From: Odobenus rosmarus divergens
Lineage: Eukaryota > Chordata > Mammalia > Carnivora > Odobenidae
Reading direction: 5' to 3'
DNA length: 64,000 bases
NCBI RefSeq assembly: GCF_000321225.1
Contig: NW_004450267.1
Coordinates: forward strand, 7,300,601 to 7,364,600
The notes under the pieces are model-generated. The model was not told the DNA's origin and made no database searches. It saw only the letters and a program-made list of their open reading frames with translations. The first letter of the stretch is position 1. The number at the start of each line of letters is the position of its first letter. Shown here one piece after another: positions 55,465 to 64,000 of the stretch. A program made the translations under genes and the position numbers.

Positions 55465-55902
55465 ATTAAAGATTGAATCATACTCCCTGCCCCCAACCCT
55501 GAAAACTCCCATGTTGTAGTCCTAACCCCAGAACCTCAGAATGTGACCTTATTGGGAAACCAAGTCATTGCAGATGTAATTAGTTCAGATGAAGTCCTAC
55601 TGGAGTAGAGTGGGTTCCTAATCTAACACGACTGGTGTCCTTACAAAAAGAAAGCCATGTGAAGATGAAGCAGAGATTAGGGGATGTGTCTACCAGCCAA
55701 GGAATGATAAACATTGCCAACAAACCACTGGAGTTAAGAGAGGCATGGAACAGATTCTCCCACATATCCCTCAGAAAGAACCAATTCTGTTGACACTTCG
55801 ATCTTGGACTTCTAGCCTCCAGAACTGAGAGACAATAAATTTCTGTTGTTTAAGCTATCCAATTTGTGCTGCTTTGTTACAGCAGCCCCAGGGAACTAAT
55901 GC
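55465..55902 (+). mobile_element. MaLR / MLT1-type LTR
   Basis: 'gattgaatcatactccc', 'ttgtagtcctaacccc', 'cctcagaatgtgacctta', 'ctggtgtccttacaaaaag', '...acttctagcctccagaac', 'ataaatttctgttgttta' and a 3' end 'ggaactaatgca'. Solitary and old; no internal genes. Confidence 0.75.
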
Positions 55903-56884
55903 ACTGGGGTAGAAACTTTCAGAGGCTGTTGACACAGACTGTTGTACTGAGGAAGACGGGCAAGCCTTCAGTAAACACATGTCATGGTTTTCAGAAATAC
56001 TTAGAGGCTCCAGCGGGTCCTTAAGGAATGCTGTCTGAAAAACAATGGCCTAGGGCAAATGCTGTCTCAGTGCAGGTGAGTAGGGTGGTGGTGGGACTTG
56101 AAAAGGAGGAAAAATCCCTTGGCCCCACTTAGGGAATTCGTGGAAACACATGATCCTTGTGTGAGGAAAGAGGCTTTGCCACTGACTCAACTAAGGGTAC
56201 GCTGATTCTGAAAAGCAAATGAAGAAAGTACTCAGAATCATGATGGAAATGACAAGAGAGATGGGAAATGATGGGCAGGAAAGACCTCCTGGCTGTGGGC
56301 CAGGTTGAGGAAGGCTCTTATGGGGTTGTCCACAATTTCCAGTAAATATACCCAGAGCAGATGGGAGAATTTTTTTCAGAAATCCCTCATGTTTTCTACC
56401 TTAAACCCTAGGGAATTTCACGCAACCCCAAAGAAACGCAGAGGTTTTGAGCTTATGTTTTCTCGACAATAAATAAATATTTGTGGCAAAGCCAAAGCAA
56501 GCTTATTTGAAAGTTAAGTTTGGGACCAATAAGAGATTAAAAAAAAAAAAAAAGCAAAACTGAAGGCAAAACCAAAGGACCCACTGCATATGAATGGACC
56601 ACTTATCCCAGTTTGTCTGGGACTTCCCTGACTTTAACACTAGAAGTCCCATCCATTCTGAGCAAGTTGGGATGGCCGGTCACCCTAAGACATACTTAAA
56701 GCTATGAGTCTCTCAGGAGTGCAGATACATATACAATGTATGCCACCTTCAAAGATTATTGTATCAACATTCTTGAAAGAAATCATATAGCAACACACAA
56801 AGCTAGGCAAGTAACACAGTAATAATGAAAGTTTCTTGACATGATATCGATGCTGAGAAAATGGCTAAAAACTGAGAACAAAAA

Positions 56885-57110
56885 TAGTCAATAATTATTG
56901 AATAATTTTCACATGCCAAGGACAATCTAAAGATTTATATGTATATTAACTTCTTAATCTCCAAAATAACCCTATGAAGTCGATACAGCCATCAGCCCCA
57001 TTTTATAGATGAAGAAACTGAGGCATGAATAATTTCTGGCCAAGGTCACATGTCGCATAAGTGACAGATCCAGGATTAAAATCTTTTCTGGTTTCAGAGG
57101 CCAAGCTCCA
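56885..57110 (-). mobile_element. MIR SINE
   Basis: 'aaaataaccctatgaagtcg', 'ccccattttatagatgaag', 'gaaactgaggcatgaa', reverse MIR. Confidence 0.8.
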
Positions 57111-57339
57111 AATGATGACACTATCCTGTCAGATAAAGAAGGGCCTTGGCATGCCATGCTGAGGTGTTTCACCCCAAATGCAGTGGGAAGCCACTGAACA
57201 CTTCTAACCAGAAGACAGATGTGATGGGTATATAGTGTATAGAGACATTGCCCTGCCTCTATACAGAGTGAAGGCAGAAGCCTAAGGATGGGCAGGATTT
57301 AGCAGAGAAAGAAGAGGGCTTCTCAGTGACATGACTCGC

Positions 57340-57541
57340 TTTTCTTTATGCCCACGGTACTCTATTTTATCCATTCCACAGCCATTATCATCCCTATATG
57401 AACAATGTGCTTCCATGGGTATCTCCCTACTGGTCTGTGAGCTCCTGAAATGTAGGTTCCATGTTTCATTCATCTTTGGTTCTTCATGCCAGGAACCATG
57501 GCTGGCATATAATAAGCACTTATTAAATGTTTACTGAATGA
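57340..57541 (+). mobile_element. L2 LINE 3' end
   Basis: 'ctggtctgtgagctcctga', '...ctggcatataataagcac', 'ttattaaatgtttactgaat'. A CAN-SINE is inserted at its tail. Confidence 0.7.
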
Positions 57542-57735
57542 GGGCACCTGGGTGGCTCAGTTGGTTAAGCGACTGTCTTCGGCTCAGGTCATGATCCTGG
57601 AGTTCCGGGATTGAGTCCCACATTGGGATCCCTGCTCAGCGGGGAGTCTGCTTCTCCCTCTGACCCTCTTCCCTCTCGTGCTCTCTGTCTCTCATTCTCT
57701 CTCTCTCAAATAAATAAATAAAAAATCTTCAAAAA
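57542..57735 (+). mobile_element. CAN-SINE, sense, with perfect 17-bp target duplication
   Basis: Starts 'gggcacctgggtggctcag', ends 'aaataaataaataaaaaatc' then A-run. Flanked by aaatgtttactgaatga at 57525-57541 and 57736-57752, an exact match. The target lies in an L2 tail. Confidence 0.95.
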
Positions 57736-57801
57736 AAATGTTTACTGAATGAACAAGGCACAGAGATGGGAATGAGCGTATGTTTGGCTAAGCTGAGTCA
57801 A

Positions 57802-57999
57802 CCTGAATAAATTAGACAGTGGTAGGAAATCATACTGGATAAGGCAGAAAAGAGAGAATAGATTTTATTAAGAGAAAGGGATAATAAAGACAGGTAGGAG
57901 GGCAAGGGGGTCAATGCTAAAAGCTGGGCTCCCTGCCTTACCTGCTGCCCAGCCCTCCTACCTATCACTACCAGAAGGAGATTCTAAAACTCACATCCA
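57802..57999 (+). repeat. Duplicated block, copy 1
   Basis: Begins 'cctgaataaattagacagtg' and ends 'attctaaaactcacatccag'. Nearly identical to 58788-58980; differences include one substitution early (acagtgg / acggtgg), a small insertion of tta, and a short deletion. It is followed by L2-like sequence that copy 2 lacks. Confidence 0.95.
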
Positions 58000-58510
58000 G
58001 TCACACCTCTCTTCTACTTAAAACCGTTCAGGGGCTTCCCACTGCCTTTGGGGTAAAATACCTTAGCATGGCATGCAAGGCCCTTCTTCATTTGACACTT
58101 GCTTTTTCTCAACAGCTTCAACTCACATTTAAACCCTACAGCCTATGAAATAAACTGCTTATACTTCCAGAAACTCATTGCCCTGAATCCTGCCCCTATT
58201 TTTCTGCCTGGGATGCCCTTCCTCCACTTTTTGTACATGACCAATTCTTACCCTTTAAGACCCAGCCTAGGCATCACTTTCTCCAGGAAGTCCACCCTCA
58301 TATCCACTTCTTACCCAGGGTTGGCTTAGATGTGCTCCTCTGAGCTCCCAGAGTGATCTGTGCCAAACCCCTCCTTGGTACCTGCCATATTCTAATGCAA
58401 ATGTTTGCCTTTCTCATCTGCTTAGAGGCAGATAATGTCTTTCATCTCTTTCCCTTAGTGCCTGGCCCCAAGTAAATGCTCCATAAATATTTAGTGAATG
58501 AATTAATAAA
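58000..58510 (+). mobile_element. L2 LINE 3' end
   Basis: 'gttcaggggcttcccactgc', '...gcatggcatgcaaggccctt', 'tgcctgggatgcccttcctc', 'aagacccagcctaggcatca', '...cataaatatttagtgaatga'. Confidence 0.75.
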
Positions 58511-58787
58511 TTAAAGAATACATCACTTCCCATCAATCCTAATATTCAATCCTTGGCTCTCATCAACTACTTGGTACAAGACCTTACATGCTGGAATTCA
58601 TATTCAATGTTCAGTCCCACTTGGTTTATCCTACCTCCTGGCACAGTCTTGAAATAGGAATGAGCGTAGAGAATATCAACTAGAGTATTACCAAAGCACT
58701 GCGAGGATGCCTGTCATCACCCCAAATTGGGGCACAGATCATGACAGGTTTCCGCTCATCTCTGATCAAATAAACAGCAGTTTCTGC

Positions 58788-58980
58788 CCTGAATAAATTA
58801 GACGGTGGTAGGAAATCATACTGGATAAGGCAGAAAAGAGTTAGAGAATAGATTTTATTAAGAGAAAGGGATAATAAAGACAGGTAGGAGGGCAAGGGGG
58901 TCAATGCTAAAAGCTGGGCTCCCTGCTTTACCTGCTGCCCTACCTATCACTACCAGAAGGAGATTCTAAAACTCACATCC
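58788..58980 (+). repeat. Duplicated block, copy 2
   Basis: Same block as 57802-57999, 986 bases further on, in the same orientation. It is preceded by a separate match 'ggaatgagcgta' (57769-57780 / 58657-58668) and is followed at once by a palindrome. Confidence 0.95.
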
Positions 58981-59013
58981 AACTGTATTCAGGGCTTCAC
59001 CCTGAATACAGTT
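58981..59013. repeat. Perfect inverted repeat (14-bp stem, 5-base loop)
   Basis: aactgtattcaggg - cttca - ccctgaatacagtt. Sits exactly at the 3' edge of duplicated copy 2. Confidence 0.95.
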
Positions 59014-60179
59014 CCTAGACATTCTTTGGTTTCCAAGCCTCATAGTCCCTGTCTTTTACTTGACCCCTTATCAACATTACCCAATTGATATGCCAAAAAT
59101 GGGTATAAGCACTGGGTTATTGATCCTTCAGCCACTGGGGCTTTCAAGCAGGGCCTATGGTCGTTCTGAATCAGACAATTGGGACACACAGATAGCTGCA
59201 ATTTCTGTTCTTTCCCCAGTCCCTATGTCAACCAAGTAAAATGCCCTAGATAATTCAGGCCTTCAGTCTACCTTCCATTCACCCTGCTGCAGCCCTGGCC
59301 CATTACTTTTTTTGCTTTCTTCTCATGGAAGAACCAGAACCAGGATAACTTGTCTCTGAAAATAGAGGCATCCCCCAAACATAGGCATGGTTTCAGACTC
59401 CCTGGGCTAAAGCAGAGGGGCAGGGCAAGCAAGCTTTTTGAAGTCAAGGAGTAGAAGAGACAGTGAATATAAACACCTATAGCATCAAGAGTTGGCTTCC
59501 TCGGTAACATGGGAGTTAGCACTTTGGCTCTATGCTCTGGGGATGAGGAAGGTTGAGGCCTAGGAGGCACTTTTATTATTCAAAAGAGGCAGTGTGGACT
59601 AGAGAATGCGACTACCAGAGGACCAGAAGAAAAATTCTTTCCTGATGATTATTTTTCCAGGCTCGCATGGCTAGAACCAATGGGCAGTGAGAGGAAAGGA
59701 GAAAATGTATGTAAGCATTGAAGGAAAGAGAGACATGGAAGTACAGGCATTGGGGAAGGTACAGACTTATCTCTGGATTTTGACATTAGTGAATGGCAGA
59801 CAAATCGAGGTGATACCCCAAACTCTACATTCAAATAGTACTTTATAGTTGACAAATACATTTCTTTCACCTTCTTTCTTTACCCAATCTGGGGCAGATA
59901 TGCAGAGAATGCATCTGTGTGTGAGGCAATGAGCCAAGGCTGGGGAAAGAACCACCTGAAGGAATTAAAGGTAATGGCACCCACTATTCACGTGGCTGGG
60001 AATGGTACCTGTTTGCACCAGTCACACTGGAAAACCTCATGAATCAAAGAATATTAGGTAGAGTACTCAGAAGAGTCTTGCCTCAGCAGGGGTAAATAAT
60101 TAGCCTTAGACCTAGCACTGCTTTGCTTCTGCTGAACAGATCTTATAAGAAAGACCTGAAAAGATCAAACCTTTTTCAA

Positions 60180-61569
60180 GTAACTTAACTGTACCCCAAA
60201 ACAAAGCTTAAGAATATTTATAGGAATACAGAAATATTCAGCAACCAACAAGGTAAAATTCACAATGTCTGGTATCTAATAAAAAGCTACTAGACATACA
60301 AGGGAGCAGGAAAATACAACCTATGATGAGGAGAAAAATCAATCAAAACTGACCCAGAACTGACACAGATGTTAAAATTAGCAGATAAGGGTTTTTAAAT
60401 GGCGACTGTAATTGTATTTCATATGTTCAAAAGTTAAACAGAAAAACAGAAGACATAAAAAAAAGACCTTGCACTTTAAGAGATGAAAAATATACTGGAT
60501 GGTATCAATAGTAGGTTAAACATTGCAGAAGAAAAGATTACTGAACTCAAAAACACAGCAATAGAAACTATTCAAAATGAAATGCTGAGAGAAAAAGAAT
60601 TTTTTAAAATGAAGTATCAGTGAGCTGTGGGACAACTTTAATAAAGCTAACACTCATGTAATTGAAACCCCAAAAAGAGAGTGCAGGAAGTAGAAAAGAT
60701 ATTTAAAGAAATAATGACCCCCCAAATTCCAAACTTATTAAAAACTATAAATCCACAGATACAAGAAACTAAAACTTAACATAAGAAACCCAAGGAAAAT
60801 TATACCAAGGCACATAAAAATTGAGTCAAACCAAGTGGGAAAAAAAGGAAAAGAAATCTTAAAAAGTGGCCAGAGGAAAAAAGACATGCCACACACACAC
60901 ACACATACACATATTTATATATATATATATTTATATATAGCTTTATATATATATATGTACATATATATATATAGATATAGATAAATAGATGCCCCACCAG
61001 AAACAATGCAAGCAAGAAAATAGTGGAACATCTTTACTGAAAGAAGGAAAAATCCTATCAACCTAGAATTCTATGCCCACCCTATTATTTTCCAAAAACA
61101 AAGGTGAAATCATATTGAGGCATACAAATCTGAAAGAATTCTTCACCAGCAGACTTGCATGACAAGAAACGTTAAAGGAAGTCCTTCAGGAAGAAGCAAA
61201 TACAGATTCACACGCAGGAATGAAGAACTCTAGAAATGTTAATTACATGGGGAAAAAAATGTAAGATTTTTTTTCTTATTATTTAAATCTCTTTAAAATA
61301 TAATAATATAAAAATAATAACAGTGTAGCATGGAGTTTATAGCACATGTATAAGCAAAACATATGACAAAATAACACAAAGGTCAGAAAGGGAGAAATGA
61401 AAGTGTCCTATTATAGGGTTCTTATACTACATGTAAAGTGGCATAACATCATTTGTAGGTGAACTGTAATAAATTAAAGTCACATACCATAAACAACCCT
61501 AAACCAACCACTGAAGTAACAAAATAGTTATAGTTAATAAGCCAACAAAGGAGATAAAATGGGATCATA
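60180..61569 (+). mobile_element. L1M 5' region / ORF1 fragment
   Basis: 'gcaggaaaatacaacctatg', 'caatcaaaactgacccagaa', 'gagctgtgggacaacttt', 'gtgtaattg-like' block, 'cctagaattctatgcccacc', 'agacttgcatgacaagaaa', 'gttaaaggaagtccttcagg' in L1M order. Many stops. The 3' part continues after 62024. Confidence 0.8.
60890..60990. repeat. (CA)n/(TA)n microsatellite inside L1M
   Basis: cacaca units turning into tata units within the L1 ORF1 region. Confidence 0.9.
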
Positions 61570-61583
61570 AAAAATATTCAGTT

Positions 61584-62023
61584 CTCATCATCCCATCATT
61601 TATTTCCCCCTCCCCCCAACCCACCTCCCCTTTGGTAACCACCAGTTTGTTTTCTATAGTCAAGAGACTGTTTCTCAGTTTCTCTCTCTCCCTCTTTTTT
61701 TTTTCCTTTGCTTCTTTGTTTTGTTTCTTAAATTCCACATATGTATAAAATCATATGGTATTTGTCTTTATCTGACTGGCTTATTTTGCTTAGTATTATA
61801 CTGTCTAGTTCTAGACCAAAAGCACATTAATGCTTTCCAGGGAATACTGGGATTGAAGTGATTGCTAATGGCTACAGAGTTTCTTATGACAAAATTGTTC
61901 CAAAATTAACCGGTGATATCTGCACAACTCTGTGAATATACTTGCAACCATGGAGTTGTATACTTTAAAAAGGTGAATTGTATGTTATGTGACTATATCT
62001 CAATAAAGCTGTTTTTTAAGGAA
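61584..62023. mobile_element. Inverted L1 3'UTR piece plus sense L1 3' end
   Basis: 61590-61790 is antisense L1 3'UTR ('aaattccacatatgtataaa', 'tatggtatttgtcttta'). 61800-62020 is a sense L1 3' end ('accatggagttgtatacttt', 'tatatctcaataaagctg'). The flanks are near-identical: aaaaatattcagtt at 61570 and aaaaatattcaatt at 62024. Looks like a 5'-inverted or double insertion. Confidence 0.6.
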
Positions 62024-62312
62024 AAAAATATTCAATTAACCCAAAACAGAAAGAAAAATCACAATCAGAGATTTAATGCCCCTCTCCCAATAATTAAATA
62101 GAAAAAGTAGACAGGAAATTAGTAAGGATATAGCAGATCTGAAGACCTGATCTAACTGATCTGACCGACATTTATTAATACTCCACCCAACAATAGCAAA
62201 ATGCACATTCTTTTCAAGTGTTTACAGAACATTTACCAAGATAAACCATATTCTGGGCCATAAAACAAATCTCAGCACATTTAAAATATTTTCTCTGATC
62301 ATAATGTAATTA
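62024..62312 (+). mobile_element. L1M continuation (ORF2 fragment)
   Basis: 'ggatatagcagatctgaag', 'actccacccaacaatagc', 'acattcttttcaagtg', 'ctgggccataaaacaaat' of L1 ORF2. It continues after the SINE to about 62620. Confidence 0.8.
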
Positions 62313-62513
62313 TTTTTTTTTTTTAAAGATTTTATTTATTTATTTGACAGAGAGAGAGACAGCGAGAGAGGGAACACAGCAGGGGGAGTGGGAGAGGGAG
62401 AAGCAGGCTTCCCCGCGGAGCAGGTAGCCCGATGCGGGGCTCAATCCCAGGACCCTGGGATCATGACCTGAGCTGAAGGCAGACACTTAACGACTGAGCC
62501 ACCCAGGCGCCCC
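62313..62513 (-). mobile_element. CAN-SINE, full length, young, inside L1M
   Basis: Full antisense copy. Perfect 17-bp target duplication tgatcataatgtaatta at 62296-62312 and 62514-62530. Head has the 'cagtcgttaag' signature; near-identical to the copy at 39748. Confidence 0.95.
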
Positions 62514-62620
62514 TGATCATAATGTAATTAAATTATAAATCAGTAACAGAAAGATTGCTGGAAAATCCCCAAAGAGTTGGAAACTAAAGAATAAAGTTTT
62601 AAATAACCTATGGGTCGAAG
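62514..62620 (+). mobile_element. L1M ORF2, 3' side of the SINE insertion
   Basis: 'aattataaatcagtaacaga', 'aagattgctggaaaatcccc' continue the L1 ORF2 text broken at 62312. Confidence 0.7.
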
Positions 62621-62629
62621 AGCACAATA

Positions 62630-62830
62630 TAAGTTTATCAGGTGTCTACAGGTGTGCTAGGCATTGTATTAGGCTCCTTATATACATTACCTCTAAACTT
62701 TAGGATCAATTTTAAGACAGGCATTATTAATTTCATTTTTCAAATGAGGAAACTGAGGCTCAGAGAGATAAAGTAACATGTTTGAAGAATGTTCCATAGC
62801 TAGAAAATGGCAAGCCGTGTTTCTGTGGCT
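62630..62830 (-). mobile_element. MIR SINE
   Basis: 'gtgctaggcattgtattagg', 'tgaggaaactgaggctcaga', 'gagataaagtaacatg'. Confidence 0.8.
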
Positions 62831-62879
62831 ATCACCGCCAGGTACTTTTCATTAAACCATGTATCTCTCTAAGACTGAA

Positions 62880-63150
62880 CGTAAAATCTCTACCTTCTCT
62901 GCTTCTCTGTTACTTTGCATTATATTTGTTCTTATGCCTTTGATTTTTAAATTATGATATTGTAATTATTCTTTTGCAACTGCTATTTTTTGTTTTGTTT
63001 TGTAACACACTTCAAAGTGCATATGGTGACTTCCAGAGAGAACTGCATTCTCCTTGAAGGAAAGAGTCCTATCTTACTCATCTTTTCTATCTCAACTATT
63101 CATCAATGTACCTAGTAGGCACAGTGCTCTCCTTTCAATAGGCACTGAAC
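62880..63150 (+). mobile_element. L2-like 3' end
   Basis: 'ctccttgaaggaaagagtcc', 'tcaatgtacctagtaggcac' suggests an L2 tail. Weak. Confidence 0.4.
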
Positions 63151-63265
63151 CCCAAAGCCATGCAGCCTAGGATTTGTCAGCAGTAAGTGGATATTTACCT
63201 TACCTCCTAATGTAGGTCCCCGGTTGAAGAATGAGTCGTGACCTAAAAGTTCCTTTGTAAGCCCC

Positions 63266-63467
63266 CCCTTTTTTTTTAAGATTTTTTATTTATTCATTTG
63301 AGAGAGAGGAGAGAGAGAGCACAAGCAGGGAGGAGGGTCAGAGGGAGAGGGAGAAGCAGACTCCCTGCTGAGCAGGGAGCCCGATGTGGGGCTCCATCCC
63401 AGAACCCTGGGATCATGACCTGAGCCGAAGGCAGATGCTTAACGGACTGAGCCAACCAGGTGCCCCC
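63266..63467 (-). mobile_element. CAN-SINE, full length
   Basis: 'aagattttttatttattcat' to '...ggactgagccaaccagg'. Target duplication cctttgtaagcc at 63252-63263 and 63468-63479. Confidence 0.93.
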
Positions 63468-64000
63468 CCTTTGTAAGCCTCTTATTTAACACTGAGAGTA
63501 TATTTTCCATGTAAACGGGAGTTAGATTCCTAGGAAAAAATAAAGAAATTCAGTTGAGCACATAATATGTTTAAAATTTGGTACTAACATAGTACATCCT
63601 GTACAATCAACCAACATTTATAACTAGGGTGATGTAGGAAAATGCTTTTCAGTTTTCATCCCCAAACACTAGGCACACATTTCTTCTCCACTTGCTGGCT
63701 CTCACAGGGGAGGAAGGGGATGGACTCTGGCAATGGCAAGGTGGTCTTTGGTAAGGAAGCAGTAGGGAAAAAGGAGGAAACTACTGCCTGGTACAAATGA
63801 TGGGTTAACCCACCACGTTACATTTGCTAGAAGGGCATCTTCCTAAGGTGTTCTGAATAAAGGAACAAATGATAGTTGCCTTCATTAGGGCAATTTGTAT
63901 GTCCAAACAAGGAGTGTCTAATGAGTAGTCCTAATCAGATGCTCCTTAAATTGGAGACTGTACAAATATTCAGTCTATTAATTGGGACTGATACCCAAAA

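Larger units (their letters stand above)
54299..64000 (-). other. KALRN: KALRN intron upstream of local exon 1 (partial)
   Basis: At least 9.7 kb, entering phase 0, with its 5' end beyond the window. It holds a CpG-rich block (54310-54620), an MLT1-type LTR, MIR and L2 fossils, three CAN-SINEs, the 193-base duplication (57802/58788) and the nested L1 locus (60180-62620). No further spectrin-like exon was seen. Confidence 0.85.

Overview
This is a mammalian, intron-rich nuclear window with no bacterial or compact-genome features. Nine exons on the minus strand form one continuous reading frame that I recognise as kalirin (KALRN), a neuronal Rho guanine-nucleotide exchange factor. The host is a carnivoran: there are nine CAN-SINE copies whose heads read (in reverse) as the tRNA-Lys-derived 'gcctgggtggctcag' type. 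The 'cagtcgttaagc' head and the absence of the dog-type head point to an arctoid (bear, seal or mustelid). That lineage call is an inference from repeats recalled from memory.

KALRN layout, in transcription order (right to left): exons at 54298-54107, 44860-44691, 41380-41206, 29770-29575, 21278-21112, 14116-13997, 8485-8267 (or 8458-8267 with the nearer acceptor), 4831-4682 and 1818-1704. Every intron is GT-AG, every phase matches its neighbour, and no exon is missing. Together they encode about 501 residues, roughly residues 540-1045 of full-length kalirin. This is the middle of the spectrin-repeat rod. The Sec14 domain lies upstream of the window (beyond 64000), and the DH-PH catalytic modules lie downstream (below position 1).

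The remaining ~97.7% is intron. It holds CAN-SINEs (seven of nine in the same orientation as KALRN), carnivore-type L1 3' ends around an assembly gap (47688-47782), and an old L1M split by later insertions (60180-62620). It also holds a 3'-truncated Tigger1 transposon with decayed transposase (31745-33747), MaLR/MLT1-type LTRs, MER5/MER20/MER53-type hAT MITEs, and many L2 and MIR fossils.

The most interesting points are a tandem 3' splice site that would add or remove nine residues in the rod, a CpG- and G-rich block just upstream of the first exon (possible internal promoter), and a ~193-base near-identical duplication about 1 kb apart that ends in a perfect 14-bp palindrome. I found no RNA genes, no CRISPR and no evidence of an undescribed coding system.
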